DNA of 64,000 bases, taken from assembly GCA_902616595.1 (NCBI GenBank), contig CACMTJ010000005.1:29398-93397 (forward strand). Reading direction: 5' to 3'. The position numbers were made by a program, and so were the translations under genes. The notes under the pieces are model-generated. The model was not told the origin of the DNA and did no database searches. It was given only the letters and a program-made list of their open reading frames with translations. How positions within the stretch are numbered: the stretch's first letter is position 1; each line of letters opens with the position of its first letter. The DNA comes from an uncultured Prochlorococcus sp. Lineage in GTDB: Bacteria > Cyanobacteriota > Cyanobacteriia > PCC-6307 > Cyanobiaceae. Below, piece by piece: positions 37,334-47,856 of the stretch.

Positions 37334-37586
37334 CTATATTAACTCTTTTTCTATTTCTTAAATTTCTTTTAATGCTTTCGAAACTTACAGTACCTTCTTT
37401 TAGTGCAAAAAGGGTGTCATCTTTGCCTTTACCAACATTGTTTCCTGGCAGAAATGATGTACCTCTTTGGCGAATTAAAATTGATCCAGCAGTAACTTTT
37501 TCTCCTCCATAAGCTTTTACACCCAATCTTTTGGAATTTGAATCTCTTCCGTTTCTAGTAGAACCTGTTCCTTTTTTATGTGCCAT
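37326..37586 (-). CDS. rpmA: 50S ribosomal protein L27
   Basis: 86 residues: [20 protein letters not shown] is the classic L27 start, without a cleaved N-terminal extension. L27 reaches the peptidyl-transferase centre. Forms an operon with rplU, nine bases upstream. Confidence 0.97.
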   Translation of the reverse strand: MAHKKGTGSTRNGRDSNSKRLGVKAYGGEKVTAGSILIRQRGTSFLPGNNVGKGKDDTLFALKEGTVSFESIKRNLRNRKRVNIVI

Positions 37587-37595
37587 TAGAGTTGT

Positions 37596-38036
37596 TTAAT
37601 TTGTGGATTTTTCTGATTTTGGTTTAGTTTCCTTTTTAACAGTTTCCTTTTTAGAAGTAGACTTAGGAGCGCTTTTACCTGTTGTAATAGATTTTACCAT
37701 AACTCTTGTAAGTTCTTGTCTATGTCCCATCTTTCTTCTTGTCTTTTTTTTGGGACGCATTTTGTATACAAGAATCTTCTTATCTCTTTTATGAGAGACT
37801 ACTTCTAATTCGATTTTTGCGCCTTTGACGTAAGGTTTACCAATAGTTATAGATTCTTTGTCCTTTAAAACTAAAACTTTTTCCAGTGTTATCTTGTCTT
37901 TCTCTTTTGCATTTAATCTGTCTATGTCATAGTATCTATCAACTTCGAACCAAAATTGTTGACCCGAAGTTTCTGCTATCGCGTACAATTCATTTCTTTT
38001 TAAAGAATTGTTTGAGGAGTTTTTAGAATTTGTCAT
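37596..38036 (-). CDS. rplU: 50S ribosomal protein L21
   Basis: 146 residues, longer than the roughly 103 residues of E. coli L21. The core (about 15-112) includes YAIAETSGQQFWFEVDRYYD and KTRRKMGHRQ; both ends are extended, and the C-terminal tail is Lys/Ser/Thr-rich (KSAPKSTSKKETVKKE). It diverges from kaiB with a 143-base gap, where kaiA would lie in other cyanobacteria. Confidence 0.96.
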   Translation of the reverse strand: MTNSKNSSNNSLKRNELYAIAETSGQQFWFEVDRYYDIDRLNAKEKDKITLEKVLVLKDKESITIGKPYVKGAKIELEVVSHKRDKKILVYKMRPKKKTRRKMGHRQELTRVMVKSITTGKSAPKSTSKKETVKKETKPKSEKSTN

Positions 38037-38179
38037 ATCTTAAAGACGCTATCAGGCTCAAATTGATAATTTGATTTAGCCAGATAAGCTATCATAGTAG
38101 TTTGTTTATTTTCTTATTTTGTAGTGTAATAAGTCAAGGGTTGTTTTAAATCTTTTATATCAATTCAGGAACTATAAAA

Positions 38180-38497
38180 ATGGCAGCAAGAAAAACATAC
38201 ATTTTAAAACTTTATGTTGCTGGAAATACTCCTAATTCAATGAGAGCTTTGAATACTTTAAGAGAAATTTTAGAAAATGAATTCAAAGGAGTTTATGCTT
38301 TGAAGGTTATTGATGTACTTAAGCAACCACAACTTGCAGAAGAAGATAAAATTCTAGCCACGCCAACCTTAGCTAAAATTTTACCGCCACCAGTGAGAAA
38401 AATAATAGGTGATCTTTCAGATAGAGAGAAAGTTTTAATTGGTTTAGATCTGCTTTTTGATGAATTAACTGAAACTGAATATAGTGGAGATAAGTAA
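38180..38497 (+). CDS. kaiB: Circadian clock protein KaiB
   Basis: 105 residues. [20 protein letters not shown] and the [20 protein letters not shown] segment are the thioredoxin-like KaiB core. KaiB binds phosphorylated KaiC. There is no kaiA upstream: only 143 bases separate it from rplU. In Prochlorococcus the KaiBC pair is thought to work as an hourglass timer reset each day, rather than as a self-sustained oscillator. Confidence 0.97.
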   Translation: MAARKTYILKLYVAGNTPNSMRALNTLREILENEFKGVYALKVIDVLKQPQLAEEDKILATPTLAKILPPPVRKIIGDLSDREKVLIGLDLLFDELTETEYSGDK

Positions 38498-38568
38498 TAT
38501 ACTTAAAACTTTTATAATTAAAGATAAATTCAAAATTTATTTTACTTTTGTTTTATAAGCACAAAACT

Positions 38569-40098
38569 ATGAATAATAAGAAATTTGGCAAATCAAATAA
38601 AATGCAAGTACAAAAATTACCAACTGGAATAGAAGGCTTTGATGACGTTTGCAGGGGTGGGTTACCTACAGCTCGAAGTACACTTGTTAGCGGTACGTCA
38701 GGAACTGGTAAAACTGTTTTTTCACTGCAATATTTACATCATGGAATTTGTAATTTTGATGAGCCTGGAATCTTTGTAACTTTTGAGGAATCACCTTTAG
38801 ATATTATTAGAAATGCCGCGAGTTTTGGTTGGGATTTACAAGAATTAATTGATCAAAATAAACTTTTTATCTTGGATGCTTCTCCTGACCCTGATGGTCA
38901 GGATGTTGCAGGTAACTTTGACTTGTCTGGTCTTATTGAGAGAATTAGTTATGCAATTAGAAAATATAAAGCTAAAAGAGTTGCAATAGATTCAATAACT
39001 GCGGTTTTTCAACAGTATGATGCTATTTACGTTGTCAGAAGAGAAATATTTAGACTGATAGCGAGATTAAAAGAAATTGGCGTTACAACTGTTATGACTA
39101 CAGAAAGGGTTGATGATTACGGACCAATTGCTAGATATGGAGTAGAAGAATTTGTATCTGATAATGTTGTCTTATTAAGAAATGTTCTTGAGTCAGAAAA
39201 GAGAAGAAGAACTCTAGAAGTTTTGAAGTTAAGAGGTACTGTACATATGAAAGGCGAATATCCATTCACTATGGGAATGGATGGAATAAGTGTATTTGCC
39301 CTAGGGGCAATGAGATTAACGCAGAGATCCTCAAATATTAGGATAAGCTCTGGAGTTAAAGATCTTGATGATATGTGTGGTGGAGGATATTTTCAAGATT
39401 CTATTATTCTCGCCACTGGAGCTACTGGTACGGGTAAAACAATGCTCGTATCAAAATTTGTTGAAGATGCTTATAACAATAATGAAAGAGCAATACTTTT
39501 CGCATATGAAGAATCTAGGGCTCAATTGCTTAGGAATGCGACTAGCTGGGGAATAGATTTTGAAAAAATGGAAAGTGATGGGTTATTGAAAATTATTTGT
39601 GCATATCCTGAATCAACTGGTTTAGAAGATCACTTACAAATTATAAAAACGCAAATTAATCAATTTAAACCAAAAAGAATGGCAATTGATTCTCTTTCTG
39701 CATTAGCCAGAGGTGTAAGTTTGAATGCATTTAGACAATTTGTAATTGCTGTTACTGGTTATACAAAACAAGAGGAGATAGCGGGCTTCTTTACTAATAC
39801 TGCAGAAGAATTTATGGGGAGTCATTCTATAACTGATTCTCATATCTCAACAATTACAGATACTATATTATTGCTTCAATATGTAGAAATAAAAGGTGAG
39901 ATGGCAAGAGCTTTAAATGTTTTTAAAATGCGGGGGTCATGGCACGATAAACGAATAAGAGAATTTATTATCACAAATAGTGGACCAGAAATAAAAGACT
40001 CTTTTTCTAATTTTGAGCAAATATTTAGTGGTGCCCCTCACAGAGTTGTGCCTGATCAAAATGTTCAAAATGTTTTTAAAGGATTAGAGAATAATTAG
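38569..40098 (+). CDS. kaiC: Circadian clock ATPase/kinase KaiC
   Basis: 509 residues from the ATG at 38569 (a TTG at 38548 would add seven). Two RecA-like halves: CI with P-loop GTSGTGKT and catalytic TFEES, CII with GATGTGKT and AYEES. The autophosphorylation pair Ser-Thr in SHISTITDT is at bases 39847-39852. The C-terminus (after SGAPHRVVP) lacks clear A-loop features needed only for KaiA binding. Follows kaiB by 71 bases and is convergent with nblS (four-base overlap). Confidence 0.97.
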   Translation: MNNKKFGKSNKMQVQKLPTGIEGFDDVCRGGLPTARSTLVSGTSGTGKTVFSLQYLHHGICNFDEPGIFVTFEESPLDIIRNAASFGWDLQELIDQNKLFILDASPDPDGQDVAGNFDLSGLIERISYAIRKYKAKRVAIDSITAVFQQYDAIYVVRREIFRLIARLKEIGVTTVMTTERVDDYGPIARYGVEEFVSDNVVLLRNVLESEKRRRTLEVLKLRGTVHMKGEYPFTMGMDGISVFALGAMRLTQRSSNIRISSGVKDLDDMCGGGYFQDSIILATGATGTGKTMLVSKFVEDAYNNNERAILFAYEESRAQLLRNATSWGIDFEKMESDGLLKIICAYPESTGLEDHLQIIKTQINQFKPKRMAIDSLSALARGVSLNAFRQFVIAVTGYTKQEEIAGFFTNTAEEFMGSHSITDSHISTITDTILLLQYVEIKGEMARALNVFKMRGSWHDKRIREFIITNSGPEIKDSFSNFEQIFSGAPHRVVPDQNVQNVFKGLENN

Positions 40099-42162
40099 AT
40101 AATTTCTTTAATTTCAGAACCTGAAAAAGAATCTGAATTATTAATAGCATTTGTCAATAATTCATCTTTATCAGATTGTGCTAAGGCTAAATCGAACCAG
40201 AAAGTTGTTCCTACTCCTAATTCACTAGCCATACGAATCACTCCTCCATGTTTTTCTATTATTCCACGCACTATAGATAAACCTAAACCGGTACCTTGCT
40301 CAGTATGAACAGAATTCTCTACTCTATAAAAACGATCAAATATCTTTTCTTGATCAGCTTGAGATATTCCTGAGCCAGTATCAGCAATCTCAATTCTTAC
40401 TTTTGGGAGTGGTGAAACTAATTCACATTGAGGGGCTGAATTATTTTTTATACTTGGAGGGAAAGCAGGACAGGAATCTGGCCATGTGTAAGCTCTTATA
40501 ATTAGGGAGCTGTTTTTTGGACTAAATTTCAATCCATTACCCAGTAAATTATCAAATACCTGTAAAAGTAAATCAAAATTTCCAAGGATTGGAGGTATAT
40601 TTTCCTCTACATCATGCGATAATGTAACATTTTTTTCTGTAGCATTAAGTCTATAATTTCTAAGAGCCTGCTCTATTGCTGTTTTTATTTCCATTTGCTC
40701 TAGTTGAATGATTTTACCAGACTCCAATCTTGATAAATCTAATACATCATTTACAAGTCTTGTTAACCTATCAGTCTCTGAATTTGCAATGCCCAAAAAT
40801 TCTATTTGTTCTTCATCAGAAAGCTGATCTTTTAAATCGTGTAAAGTTTCTACATAACTTTTGATATTAAAGAGTGGTGTTCTTAATTCGTGAGAAACAT
40901 TACTAATAAATCTATTTTGTGCCGCGTTAAGTTCTACTTCTCTAGTTAAGTCTTGGATTGTTACAGCAATTCCTTTTAATTCAACTTTATTTGTATCTAA
41001 AACGGATTGCAAGACAATTCTTAAGGTTCTTGCTGGTTCTCCTAAACTGAATCTTAAATCGTCCTTTTCCTTTTCTCTTTTTAAAATAGATTCAATATTA
41101 GCGTGTAAGTCGTTAGATAAAATTTCGGGGATTTCATTTAAAAAAATGTTTACCCTCTAAGAATCTTCCTTCCCAACGAAATAGTCTTTTTGCAGTTGGA
41201 TTAGTAAGTACAATCTTGCCTTGTGAGTCTAATAATATTGCACCATCTGCCATAGTAGCAATTAGTAACTGCTGCTTGATTTGTGCCGCTTTTAGTTCTT
41301 CTATATTAGCCTCGTCATAATTTTCTAATTGGGTGGCCATTCGGTTAAATCCATTTAAGAGTTCTCCTAGATCACCTGTCATGGGTAGAGAAATTCTGGA
41401 TTTAAAATTTCCTCTTGAAATTTCTCTAACACCTCTTACTAGCTCTCTGACGGGTCTTGTGATGGTTAGTGCATTAAATACAGCACCAAGTATTACTAAA
41501 ACCCAAATAGAGATAAAAACTGCAATGGTTACTTCTCTAGTCAAGGCAGCACTGGCTAGTGCTTTTTTATTAGGGGTGACTCCTAAAGCTAAAGTTCCAA
41601 GATATTTACCTTTCCACAACATTGGGACAAACACATCTGTTACTTGACCTTGAGGTGTAGCATGCTGCCTAACTAATGGAAATTGTGGTCTCTTCTTTAG
41701 TTCTGAGGGTAGTTTTAATCTTCGAGTGAGCTGAAACTGACTGTCTGAGCTTGTCGGTGTTGCACTGATCGGTATCCCAAGTTGAACAATATCTTCAGCA
41801 TCAGTAAAGAATATATAACGCAAGTTTCGACTTGATCTCCAAAACTTTTCAGCTACATTTGAGATCTCTTTTTTTTGGTTGTTAGCGACTAATTCAGTAA
41901 CATTCCCAGATAACAATAAGCCAAGATCTCGAGCATATCTCGTATCATTCATTCCTGCATCTCTTTGTATGCTATTTAATGCAAAAAAAGTTATTCCCGT
42001 CATTAGGAGACTTACTACAAGAGTTGCTATGGCTAACAACTTTGTTCTTAAACTGAACCCACCCCACCAAGTAAGGAGCCCATTAATCCAATAGTTATTA
42101 TTCATATCTTCATTATTAGTAATATTATATTCTCTATTTTCATGATTATTGGAATCCGCCAT
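40095..42162 (-). CDS. nblS: Sensor histidine kinase NblS/Hik33 (DspA), frame interrupted
   Basis: Two frames together encode the whole kinase. The first (42162-41134) holds a transmembrane helix, an extracytoplasmic sensor region, a second helix, HAMP (TRPVRELVRGVREISRGNFK) and the PAS core ending in GRFLEGKH. The second, open from before 41012 to 40095, holds the HisKA box FISNVSHELRTPL (His acceptor) and the ATPase motifs (DNLLGNGLKFS, IADTGSGIS, GTGLGLSIV). Deleting one A from the run 41140-41146 joins them into about 688 residues, the expected NblS length. NblS controls high-light and nutrient stress genes, including hli, through RpaB-type regulators. Probably a sequence error or a recent mutation. 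Confidence 0.85.
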
Positions 42163-42166
42163 AAGC

Positions 42167-43498
42167 TTAATTCTCCTTAGAAAAGTTTTTTCTGACTTGA
42201 TGGCCTATGTCATTTCTAAAGTAGATACCTTCAAAATGAATTTCTTTTAAATTATTGTATGCTCTTTCAAAAACCATATCGAAATCCTTATCTTGGCAGA
42301 CAATACTTAGGACTCTTCCTCCATCAGTTAATAATTTCCCATTTTCACTTAAAGATGTACCTGAGTCGAAAATTTGACAATCATTTGAGTCAACCTTACC
42401 TATATTTATTGGAAAGCCTGTTTTATATTTGTGGGGATAACCTTTGGAGGTCGCTATTACACAACCACTACATTTATCAGAAGAATTAATTTTTTCATCA
42501 CCAGTTAATTTTCCCATTGAGCATTTTTCTAAAAGAAATACAAAATTTTGATCCATCAAGGGCATTATTGTTTGGCATTCTGGATCACCAAATCTACAAT
42601 TATATTCTATAACTTTAGGCCCAGATTCTGTGATCATTAACCCAAAGTAAATTACGCCTCTATAGTCAATATTTCTTTTATTAAGTTCATTTATTGTAGG
42701 TTCAATTACCTCTTTAATAATTTTATCAAGATAATCTTCTGTTAATAATGGGGCAGGAGAATAAGCCCCCATACCTCCTGTATTTGGCCCTTTGTCTTTT
42801 TCATAAAGTCGTTTGTGATCTTGGGCGGTTGGAAGTAATATATATCTCTTCCCATCGCATAAAGCAAAAACTGAAACTTCTGGCCCTTGAATTTTTTCTT
42901 CTAGAACAACTATATTCCCAGATTTGCCAAATTTACCATTAAAAATTGATTCTGCCGCTTTAAAACATTCATCTTTTGAAATAGGAATAAAAACACCTTT
43001 ACCTGAAGCTAGACCATCAGCTTTTACAACCAGTGGAATTGATGTTGAATTAATGATTTTTTGAGCTTCTTCTAGAGAATTTGCTTTCCAAAATTTTGCA
43101 GTTGGAATATTTGCGTCTTGCATAAATTCCTTAGCCCAAGATTTACTAAATTCTAATTTTGCTCCATCTTTATTAGGACCAAATACTTTGAAATTGTTTT
43201 TACGAAGAAAATCAGCTAATCCATCTGCCAGAGGTATTTCTGGTCCGATTATAATTAAATCTATCTTAAAAAAATCAAGCTTTTCGACTAGTTCATTTCT
43301 ATTTTTTAAATCAATTTTTATTCTTTCACATTTATTTATTCTTTCTGAACCAGCATTACCTGGTATTAAATAAACTTTTTTAACTAATTCATTTTTTTGA
43401 ATAGCCCAAGCCAATGAGTTTTCTCTACCGCCATTTCCAATTATTAAGATATTTTCTAATCGAATAGAGCTCCTAGAACTTGTTGAATGTATTCCCAT
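42167..43498 (-). CDS. purD: Phosphoribosylamine--glycine ligase
   Basis: 443 residues. ATP-grasp enzyme of purine synthesis. ILIIGNGGRENSLAWAI is the PurD start, then PLVVKADGLASGKGVF, the PNTGGMGAYSPAP motif and NCRFGDPECQ. It lies four bases upstream of nblS on the same strand, so the two are probably one operon, and diverges from purC (128 bases). Confidence 0.96.
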   Translation of the reverse strand: MGIHSTSSRSSIRLENILIIGNGGRENSLAWAIQKNELVKKVYLIPGNAGSERINKCERIKIDLKNRNELVEKLDFFKIDLIIIGPEIPLADGLADFLRKNNFKVFGPNKDGAKLEFSKSWAKEFMQDANIPTAKFWKANSLEEAQKIINSTSIPLVVKADGLASGKGVFIPISKDECFKAAESIFNGKFGKSGNIVVLEEKIQGPEVSVFALCDGKRYILLPTAQDHKRLYEKDKGPNTGGMGAYSPAPLLTEDYLDKIIKEVIEPTINELNKRNIDYRGVIYFGLMITESGPKVIEYNCRFGDPECQTIMPLMDQNFVFLLEKCSMGKLTGDEKINSSDKCSGCVIATSKGYPHKYKTGFPINIGKVDSNDCQIFDSGTSLSENGKLLTDGGRVLSIVCQDKDFDMVFERAYNNLKEIHFEGIYFRNDIGHQVRKNFSKEN

Positions 43499-43626
43499 AT
43501 TTTTTTTAAGATTGTCAGATTTGATGAAAAATCAGTTAAAATAGAATAGATTTATTTGAAGTAAACTTCTAATAATTATGTTAATTACAAAAAATACTTT
43601 AGTTATCATAATGAGGTTTTAAATTA

Positions 43627-44355
43627 ATGAATAATAAATATGAGTTGATATATGAAGGCAAAGCAAAAAAAGTATTCACTCATGATGATGAAGATAAAGT
43701 AAAAATTGAATTTAAAGATGATGCTACAGCTTTTAATGCGTTGAAAAAAGAAAAATTTGAAGGTAAAGGTAAGCTTAATTGCCTTATAAGCGCAAAGATC
43801 TTTGAGATTCTCATTAAGAAAAATATTCCAACTCATTTTATTGAACTTGAAAATGAAAATACAATGATTGCAAAAAAAATAAAAGTAATTCCATTAGAAA
43901 TTGTTCTCAGAAATACTGCTTATGGTTCTTTGTGTAAACAAACGACTATTAAACCTGGAACTTTTTTATCAAAACCATTAATTGATATCTATTTTAAAAA
44001 TGATGAACTTAATGATCCCCTTATTACAAAAGATAGAATTGAATTAATGAACATATTAAGCTCGGATGATTTAGAGTTAATAACTAATTTAACTTACAAA
44101 ATTAATTTAATCCTGAAAAGTTTTTTTAAAAACATTCAACTTCAACTTGTGGATTTCAAGTTGGAATTTGGTTATGATTCTTGTAATAACATTCTCCTCG
44201 GGGATGAAATAAGTCCTGATAATTGTAGATTGTGGGATCTAAATCAAAAAAATGATACAATTTTAAGCTTAGATAAAGATAGATTTAGGAATGATTTGGG
44301 TGGCCTAATTGAAGCTTACAGTGAAATCCACCGAAGAATAAACGATTTTCTTTAA
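43627..44355 (+). CDS. purC: SAICAR synthase
   Basis: 242 residues. YEGKAKKVF at the start, FNALKKEKFEGKG, VLRNTAYGSLCKQ, LVDFKLEFG and DEISPDNCRLWD are diagnostic PurC motifs. Acts in purine synthesis, joining CAIR and aspartate. First gene of a + strand run toward bamA and the lpx genes. Confidence 0.96.
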   Translation: MNNKYELIYEGKAKKVFTHDDEDKVKIEFKDDATAFNALKKEKFEGKGKLNCLISAKIFEILIKKNIPTHFIELENENTMIAKKIKVIPLEIVLRNTAYGSLCKQTTIKPGTFLSKPLIDIYFKNDELNDPLITKDRIELMNILSSDDLELITNLTYKINLILKSFFKNIQLQLVDFKLEFGYDSCNNILLGDEISPDNCRLWDLNQKNDTILSLDKDRFRNDLGGLIEAYSEIHRRINDFL

Positions 44356-44385
44356 CATAACAGAATTAATAATGACTTATTTATC

Positions 44386-46539
44386 TTGATCAAAAGAACT
44401 ATGCAAAAACATTTTTTAAAATTTGGAAAGGTTTTCACAAATGTTGCTTGCTCCCCCTTGATTTTGATGTCAAATAATTCAGAACTTGCTGCTAAGTATT
44501 TGCCCAATGACGATGATCAATCAATAAAAACTTTAGAAATACAAAATATTAAAAATGGTTTATTTCAAGGGATTGATACTAAACCAGAGAAAAAATTTCT
44601 TTTTGCAGAAAATAATAATGATATTAATGAAGAAAGTGTTCTTATTTCAGAAATAATTATCGAAGGTTGGGAAAATCATCCTGAGGGTAGAAAACTTGAA
44701 TTGGCTGCATATGACTCTATGAGCATAAAGCCTGGGAGTATTGTTGATAATCGAATTTTAAATCAAGACCTAAATGCAATATATGCTAGTGGTTGGTTTT
44801 CAGGAGTTAAAATAAAGTCTCAAGAAGGGCCACTAGGCGTGAGGCTAATAGTAAATGTAGTGCCTAATCCAATTTTGAAGAAAGTTGAACTTAAACCAAT
44901 TAATTCTATAGTTTCCAATGAATACGTAGATGATATTTTTAATAATTATTACGGTACAACTCTTAACTTAAATGAATTACAAAACAAGATAGAAATAATA
45001 AAAAAACGTTATGAAAAAGAGGGTTATTCTTTAGCTAGGATTAATGGCCCGGATAGAATCTCTGAAAACGGAATAGTAACATTAAAAGTTTCTGAGGGTA
45101 TTATATCTGATGTAAAAATAAGATTCCCTGATTCTGATGGTGAATTTGTTATTGATGGAAAACCTAGAAAAGGGAAAACAAAAGATTGGGTCATAAGGAG
45201 AGAATTAAAAACACAACCTGGTACCATTTTTAATAGAAAAACTTTAGAAGCTGATATCGGTAGACTCTATGCCACATCATTATTTGATGATGTCAAGGTT
45301 TCTCTTGGGCCTGATAATTTAAATCCTGGTCAAGTCATAATTTTTTTAGACTTGAGCGAGCAAAGAACAGGATCATTAACAGGCGGACTGGGTTATAGCA
45401 ATAGTTCAGGTATCTTCGCCTCAATTGGTTTGCAGGAAACAAATACACTAGGAAGAGCATGGTCTACAAATTTAAATCTAAATTTCGGAGAATATTCAAA
45501 TACCTATAATTTTTCATTATCTGATCCATGGATTAAAGGAGACAAACATAAAACATCTTTTAGAACGAATATTTTTTTGAGTAGAGATTATCCGCAAGAA
45601 TTTAAAAGTGAAAATAATGGGAAATTATATGCAGTAGATGATCAAACACCATCTAGCTCTGATACTTTTTCATCAATAGTTTTAGAAAAAACAGGAGGTG
45701 GATTTTCTTTCTCAAGACCATTAAATGGTGGAGATCCATTTAAGGTCGCTAAATGGAGAGTTCTTGCAGGAATGAACTTTAAGAAAGTAAAGATGATTGA
45801 TGGTGATGGAAATAAAAAACCTTATGGTGATAGAACGCCAACCACAACTAGGAACAATATAAGCGATATTATTTGTATTGGATTTTCTCCAAATGATGGA
45901 TCATGCCCTGAAGAAAATACATTAGTAAGTGTTATTGCAAGTACTTCTAGAAATAATTTGAATAATTCCATCAACCCAACTGCAGGAAATAAATTTAGCT
46001 TTGGTACCGAACAATTTTTTTCAATGGGGAAAAACTCTCCAACTTTTAATAGAATGAGAGCCTCATATTCATTTTTTATCCCAACAAAATTAATAAATTT
46101 AACTAAAGCATGTAAGTCTAATAATGCTAATAGTGAAGACTGTCCTCAGGCTATTGGATTTCAATTTAAGGCGGGAACTATTCTTGGGGATTTGCCACCT
46201 TATGAAGCATTTTGTATGGGAGGAACTTCATCTGTTAGAGGTTGGGGATCTTGTGATTTGGCTGTAAGTAGAAGTTTTGTTGAGGGCACAGCAGAATATA
46301 GATTCCCTGTTTGGAGAATGATATCAGGAGCTTTATTCGTCGATGGAGGAAGTGATTTAGGCTCTCAGGAGAATGTTCCTGGAAAACCAGGTAAATTACT
46401 GCAAAAATCAGGTTCTGGTTTTTCTCTTGGAGGGGGAGTTGGGGTTAAAACCCCAATAGGTCCATTAAGATTAGATGTTGCTAGTAAGGACCTAAGTGGA
46501 GATTGGAGATATACACTTGGAGTTGGATGGAAGTTTTAA
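44386..46539 (+). CDS. bamA: BamA/Omp85 outer-membrane assembly protein
   Basis: 717 residues. N-terminal signal-like segment, then three POTRA domains (about 80-330: repeated GxxxxxxIxxxL and GxFxxVxV patterns), then a 16-stranded barrel with the Omp85 motif VRGWGSCDLAVSR near 620 and a C-terminal aromatic residue (LGVGWKF). It inserts barrel proteins into the outer membrane. Three POTRAs are usual in cyanobacteria and chloroplast Toc75. lpxC begins immediately after the stop. Confidence 0.92.
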   Translation: MIKRTMQKHFLKFGKVFTNVACSPLILMSNNSELAAKYLPNDDDQSIKTLEIQNIKNGLFQGIDTKPEKKFLFAENNNDINEESVLISEIIIEGWENHPEGRKLELAAYDSMSIKPGSIVDNRILNQDLNAIYASGWFSGVKIKSQEGPLGVRLIVNVVPNPILKKVELKPINSIVSNEYVDDIFNNYYGTTLNLNELQNKIEIIKKRYEKEGYSLARINGPDRISENGIVTLKVSEGIISDVKIRFPDSDGEFVIDGKPRKGKTKDWVIRRELKTQPGTIFNRKTLEADIGRLYATSLFDDVKVSLGPDNLNPGQVIIFLDLSEQRTGSLTGGLGYSNSSGIFASIGLQETNTLGRAWSTNLNLNFGEYSNTYNFSLSDPWIKGDKHKTSFRTNIFLSRDYPQEFKSENNGKLYAVDDQTPSSSDTFSSIVLEKTGGGFSFSRPLNGGDPFKVAKWRVLAGMNFKKVKMIDGDGNKKPYGDRTPTTTRNNISDIICIGFSPNDGSCPEENTLVSVIASTSRNNLNNSINPTAGNKFSFGTEQFFSMGKNSPTFNRMRASYSFFIPTKLINLTKACKSNNANSEDCPQAIGFQFKAGTILGDLPPYEAFCMGGTSSVRGWGSCDLAVSRSFVEGTAEYRFPVWRMISGALFVDGGSDLGSQENVPGKPGKLLQKSGSGFSLGGGVGVKTPIGPLRLDVASKDLSGDWRYTLGVGWKF

Positions 46540-47376
46540 GTGTTTTCTTGGCCTGCTAATTATGATTCTTGTTATACCTTGGCTGGTGTTATATCCAGAG
46601 AGGGTATAGGTCTACATAGTGGAGAAAAAACAAGAGTAACAATTTCTGCCTTTGAAAAAGAAGGATATTATGTCTCATTTAGGGATAAACCTAATGAGAT
46701 TTTTAAGTTAACTCAGGATTTAATTGGAAGTACGATGCTTTGTACAGCGGTTAAATTAGGGGGGAGAAATTTGTATACTATCGAACATTTATTATCTGCA
46801 ATGGCAGGGTGTGGGTTGAGTTATATTCATATTGAGGTTGATGGGAAAGAGATTCCTCTTTTAGATGGATCGGCAATTCAGTGGGTTAGAGCTTTTGAAG
46901 AAGTAGGGATAAAAAAGGCACCTAGGCCAGATAATTTCTTTCGGGAGATTAATAAATCAATAATTTTAAATAAAGAAGACTCAGTTATAGCAGCAACTCC
47001 TTCTGAAAAGACTACAATTATATCCACTATAAGTTTTTCCTATAAAGTAATAGGAAATCAAACTTTTGTGATTGATTTAAATCCAAAAAGTTTTGTTGAA
47101 ATGATTGCTCCCGCTAGAACATTTGGTTTTAAAGATCAATTTCAAGAGTTAAGTGAACTTGGATTAATAAAAGGCGGAAGTTTGGGAAATGCTCTTGTTT
47201 GTGATGGTGATAAATGGGTTAATCCACCATTAAGATTTGATAATGAACCAATAAGACATAAGATTTTAGACCTAATTGGGGACTTGGCTTTGGTAGGGTT
47301 ACCTAAGGCTCAAATTTTAGTTTATAAAGGATCACATTCTTTAAATGCTTTATTGGCCTCATCACTAAAAAACTAA
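46540..47376 (+). CDS. lpxC: UDP-3-O-acyl-GlcNAc deacetylase
   Basis: 278 residues, GTG start directly after the bamA stop. Zinc-site motif EHLLSAMAG (His83), LDGSAIQWV and [13 protein letters not shown] (second His and the Asp ligand). It performs the committed step of lipid A synthesis. Operon with bamA, fabZ, lpxA and lpxB. Confidence 0.95.
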   Translation: MFSWPANYDSCYTLAGVISREGIGLHSGEKTRVTISAFEKEGYYVSFRDKPNEIFKLTQDLIGSTMLCTAVKLGGRNLYTIEHLLSAMAGCGLSYIHIEVDGKEIPLLDGSAIQWVRAFEEVGIKKAPRPDNFFREINKSIILNKEDSVIAATPSEKTTIISTISFSYKVIGNQTFVIDLNPKSFVEMIAPARTFGFKDQFQELSELGLIKGGSLGNALVCDGDKWVNPPLRFDNEPIRHKILDLIGDLALVGLPKAQILVYKGSHSLNALLASSLKN

Positions 47377-47393
47377 CTTTATCTTTAATTGTT

Positions 47394-47852
47394 TTGGAAA
47401 AGAAATTATCCAGTGAAAATAATCAACTTTCCTCTGAGCAAATATTAGGTTTGTTACCTCACAGATATCCTTTCGCACTTGTGGACAAAGTCATAGAGCA
47501 TATTCCTGGGGAGAAAGCAGTTGCAGTAAAAAATGTAACGATAAATGAGCCTCAATTTCAGGGACATTTTCCTGAGAGACCCTTGATGCCTGGGGTTCTT
47601 ATTGTTGAATCAATGGCTCAAGTAGGTGGAATAATTGTAACGCAAATGCCTGAACTTCCTAAAGGACTTTTCGTCTTTGCTGGAATCAACAATGTTAAAT
47701 TCAGAAAACCAGTTGTGCCTGGAGATCAATTGATAATTTCTTGTGAGTTATTGTCAATTAAAAGACAAAGATTTGGGAAGGTTAAAGGTGAGGCGCACGT
47801 TGATGGGAAGTTGGTTTGTGCTGGAGAATTAATGTTTTCATTAGTCGATTAG
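47394..47852 (+). CDS. fabZ: 3-hydroxyacyl-ACP dehydratase
   Basis: 152 residues, TTG start. The hot-dog fold motifs [11 protein letters not shown] and [20 protein letters not shown] include catalytic His58 and Glu72. It dehydrates hydroxyacyl-ACP, and so competes with LpxA for the same acyl pool; the two genes sit next to each other as in many gram-negative bacteria. Confidence 0.96.
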   Translation: MEKKLSSENNQLSSEQILGLLPHRYPFALVDKVIEHIPGEKAVAVKNVTINEPQFQGHFPERPLMPGVLIVESMAQVGGIIVTQMPELPKGLFVFAGINNVKFRKPVVPGDQLIISCELLSIKRQRFGKVKGEAHVDGKLVCAGELMFSLVD

Positions 47853-47856
47853 GGAT

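Noticed and set aside
38037..38179. Possible kaiA remnant between rplU and kaiB
   Set aside because: No stretch here translates to anything like KaiA, and the space is too small.
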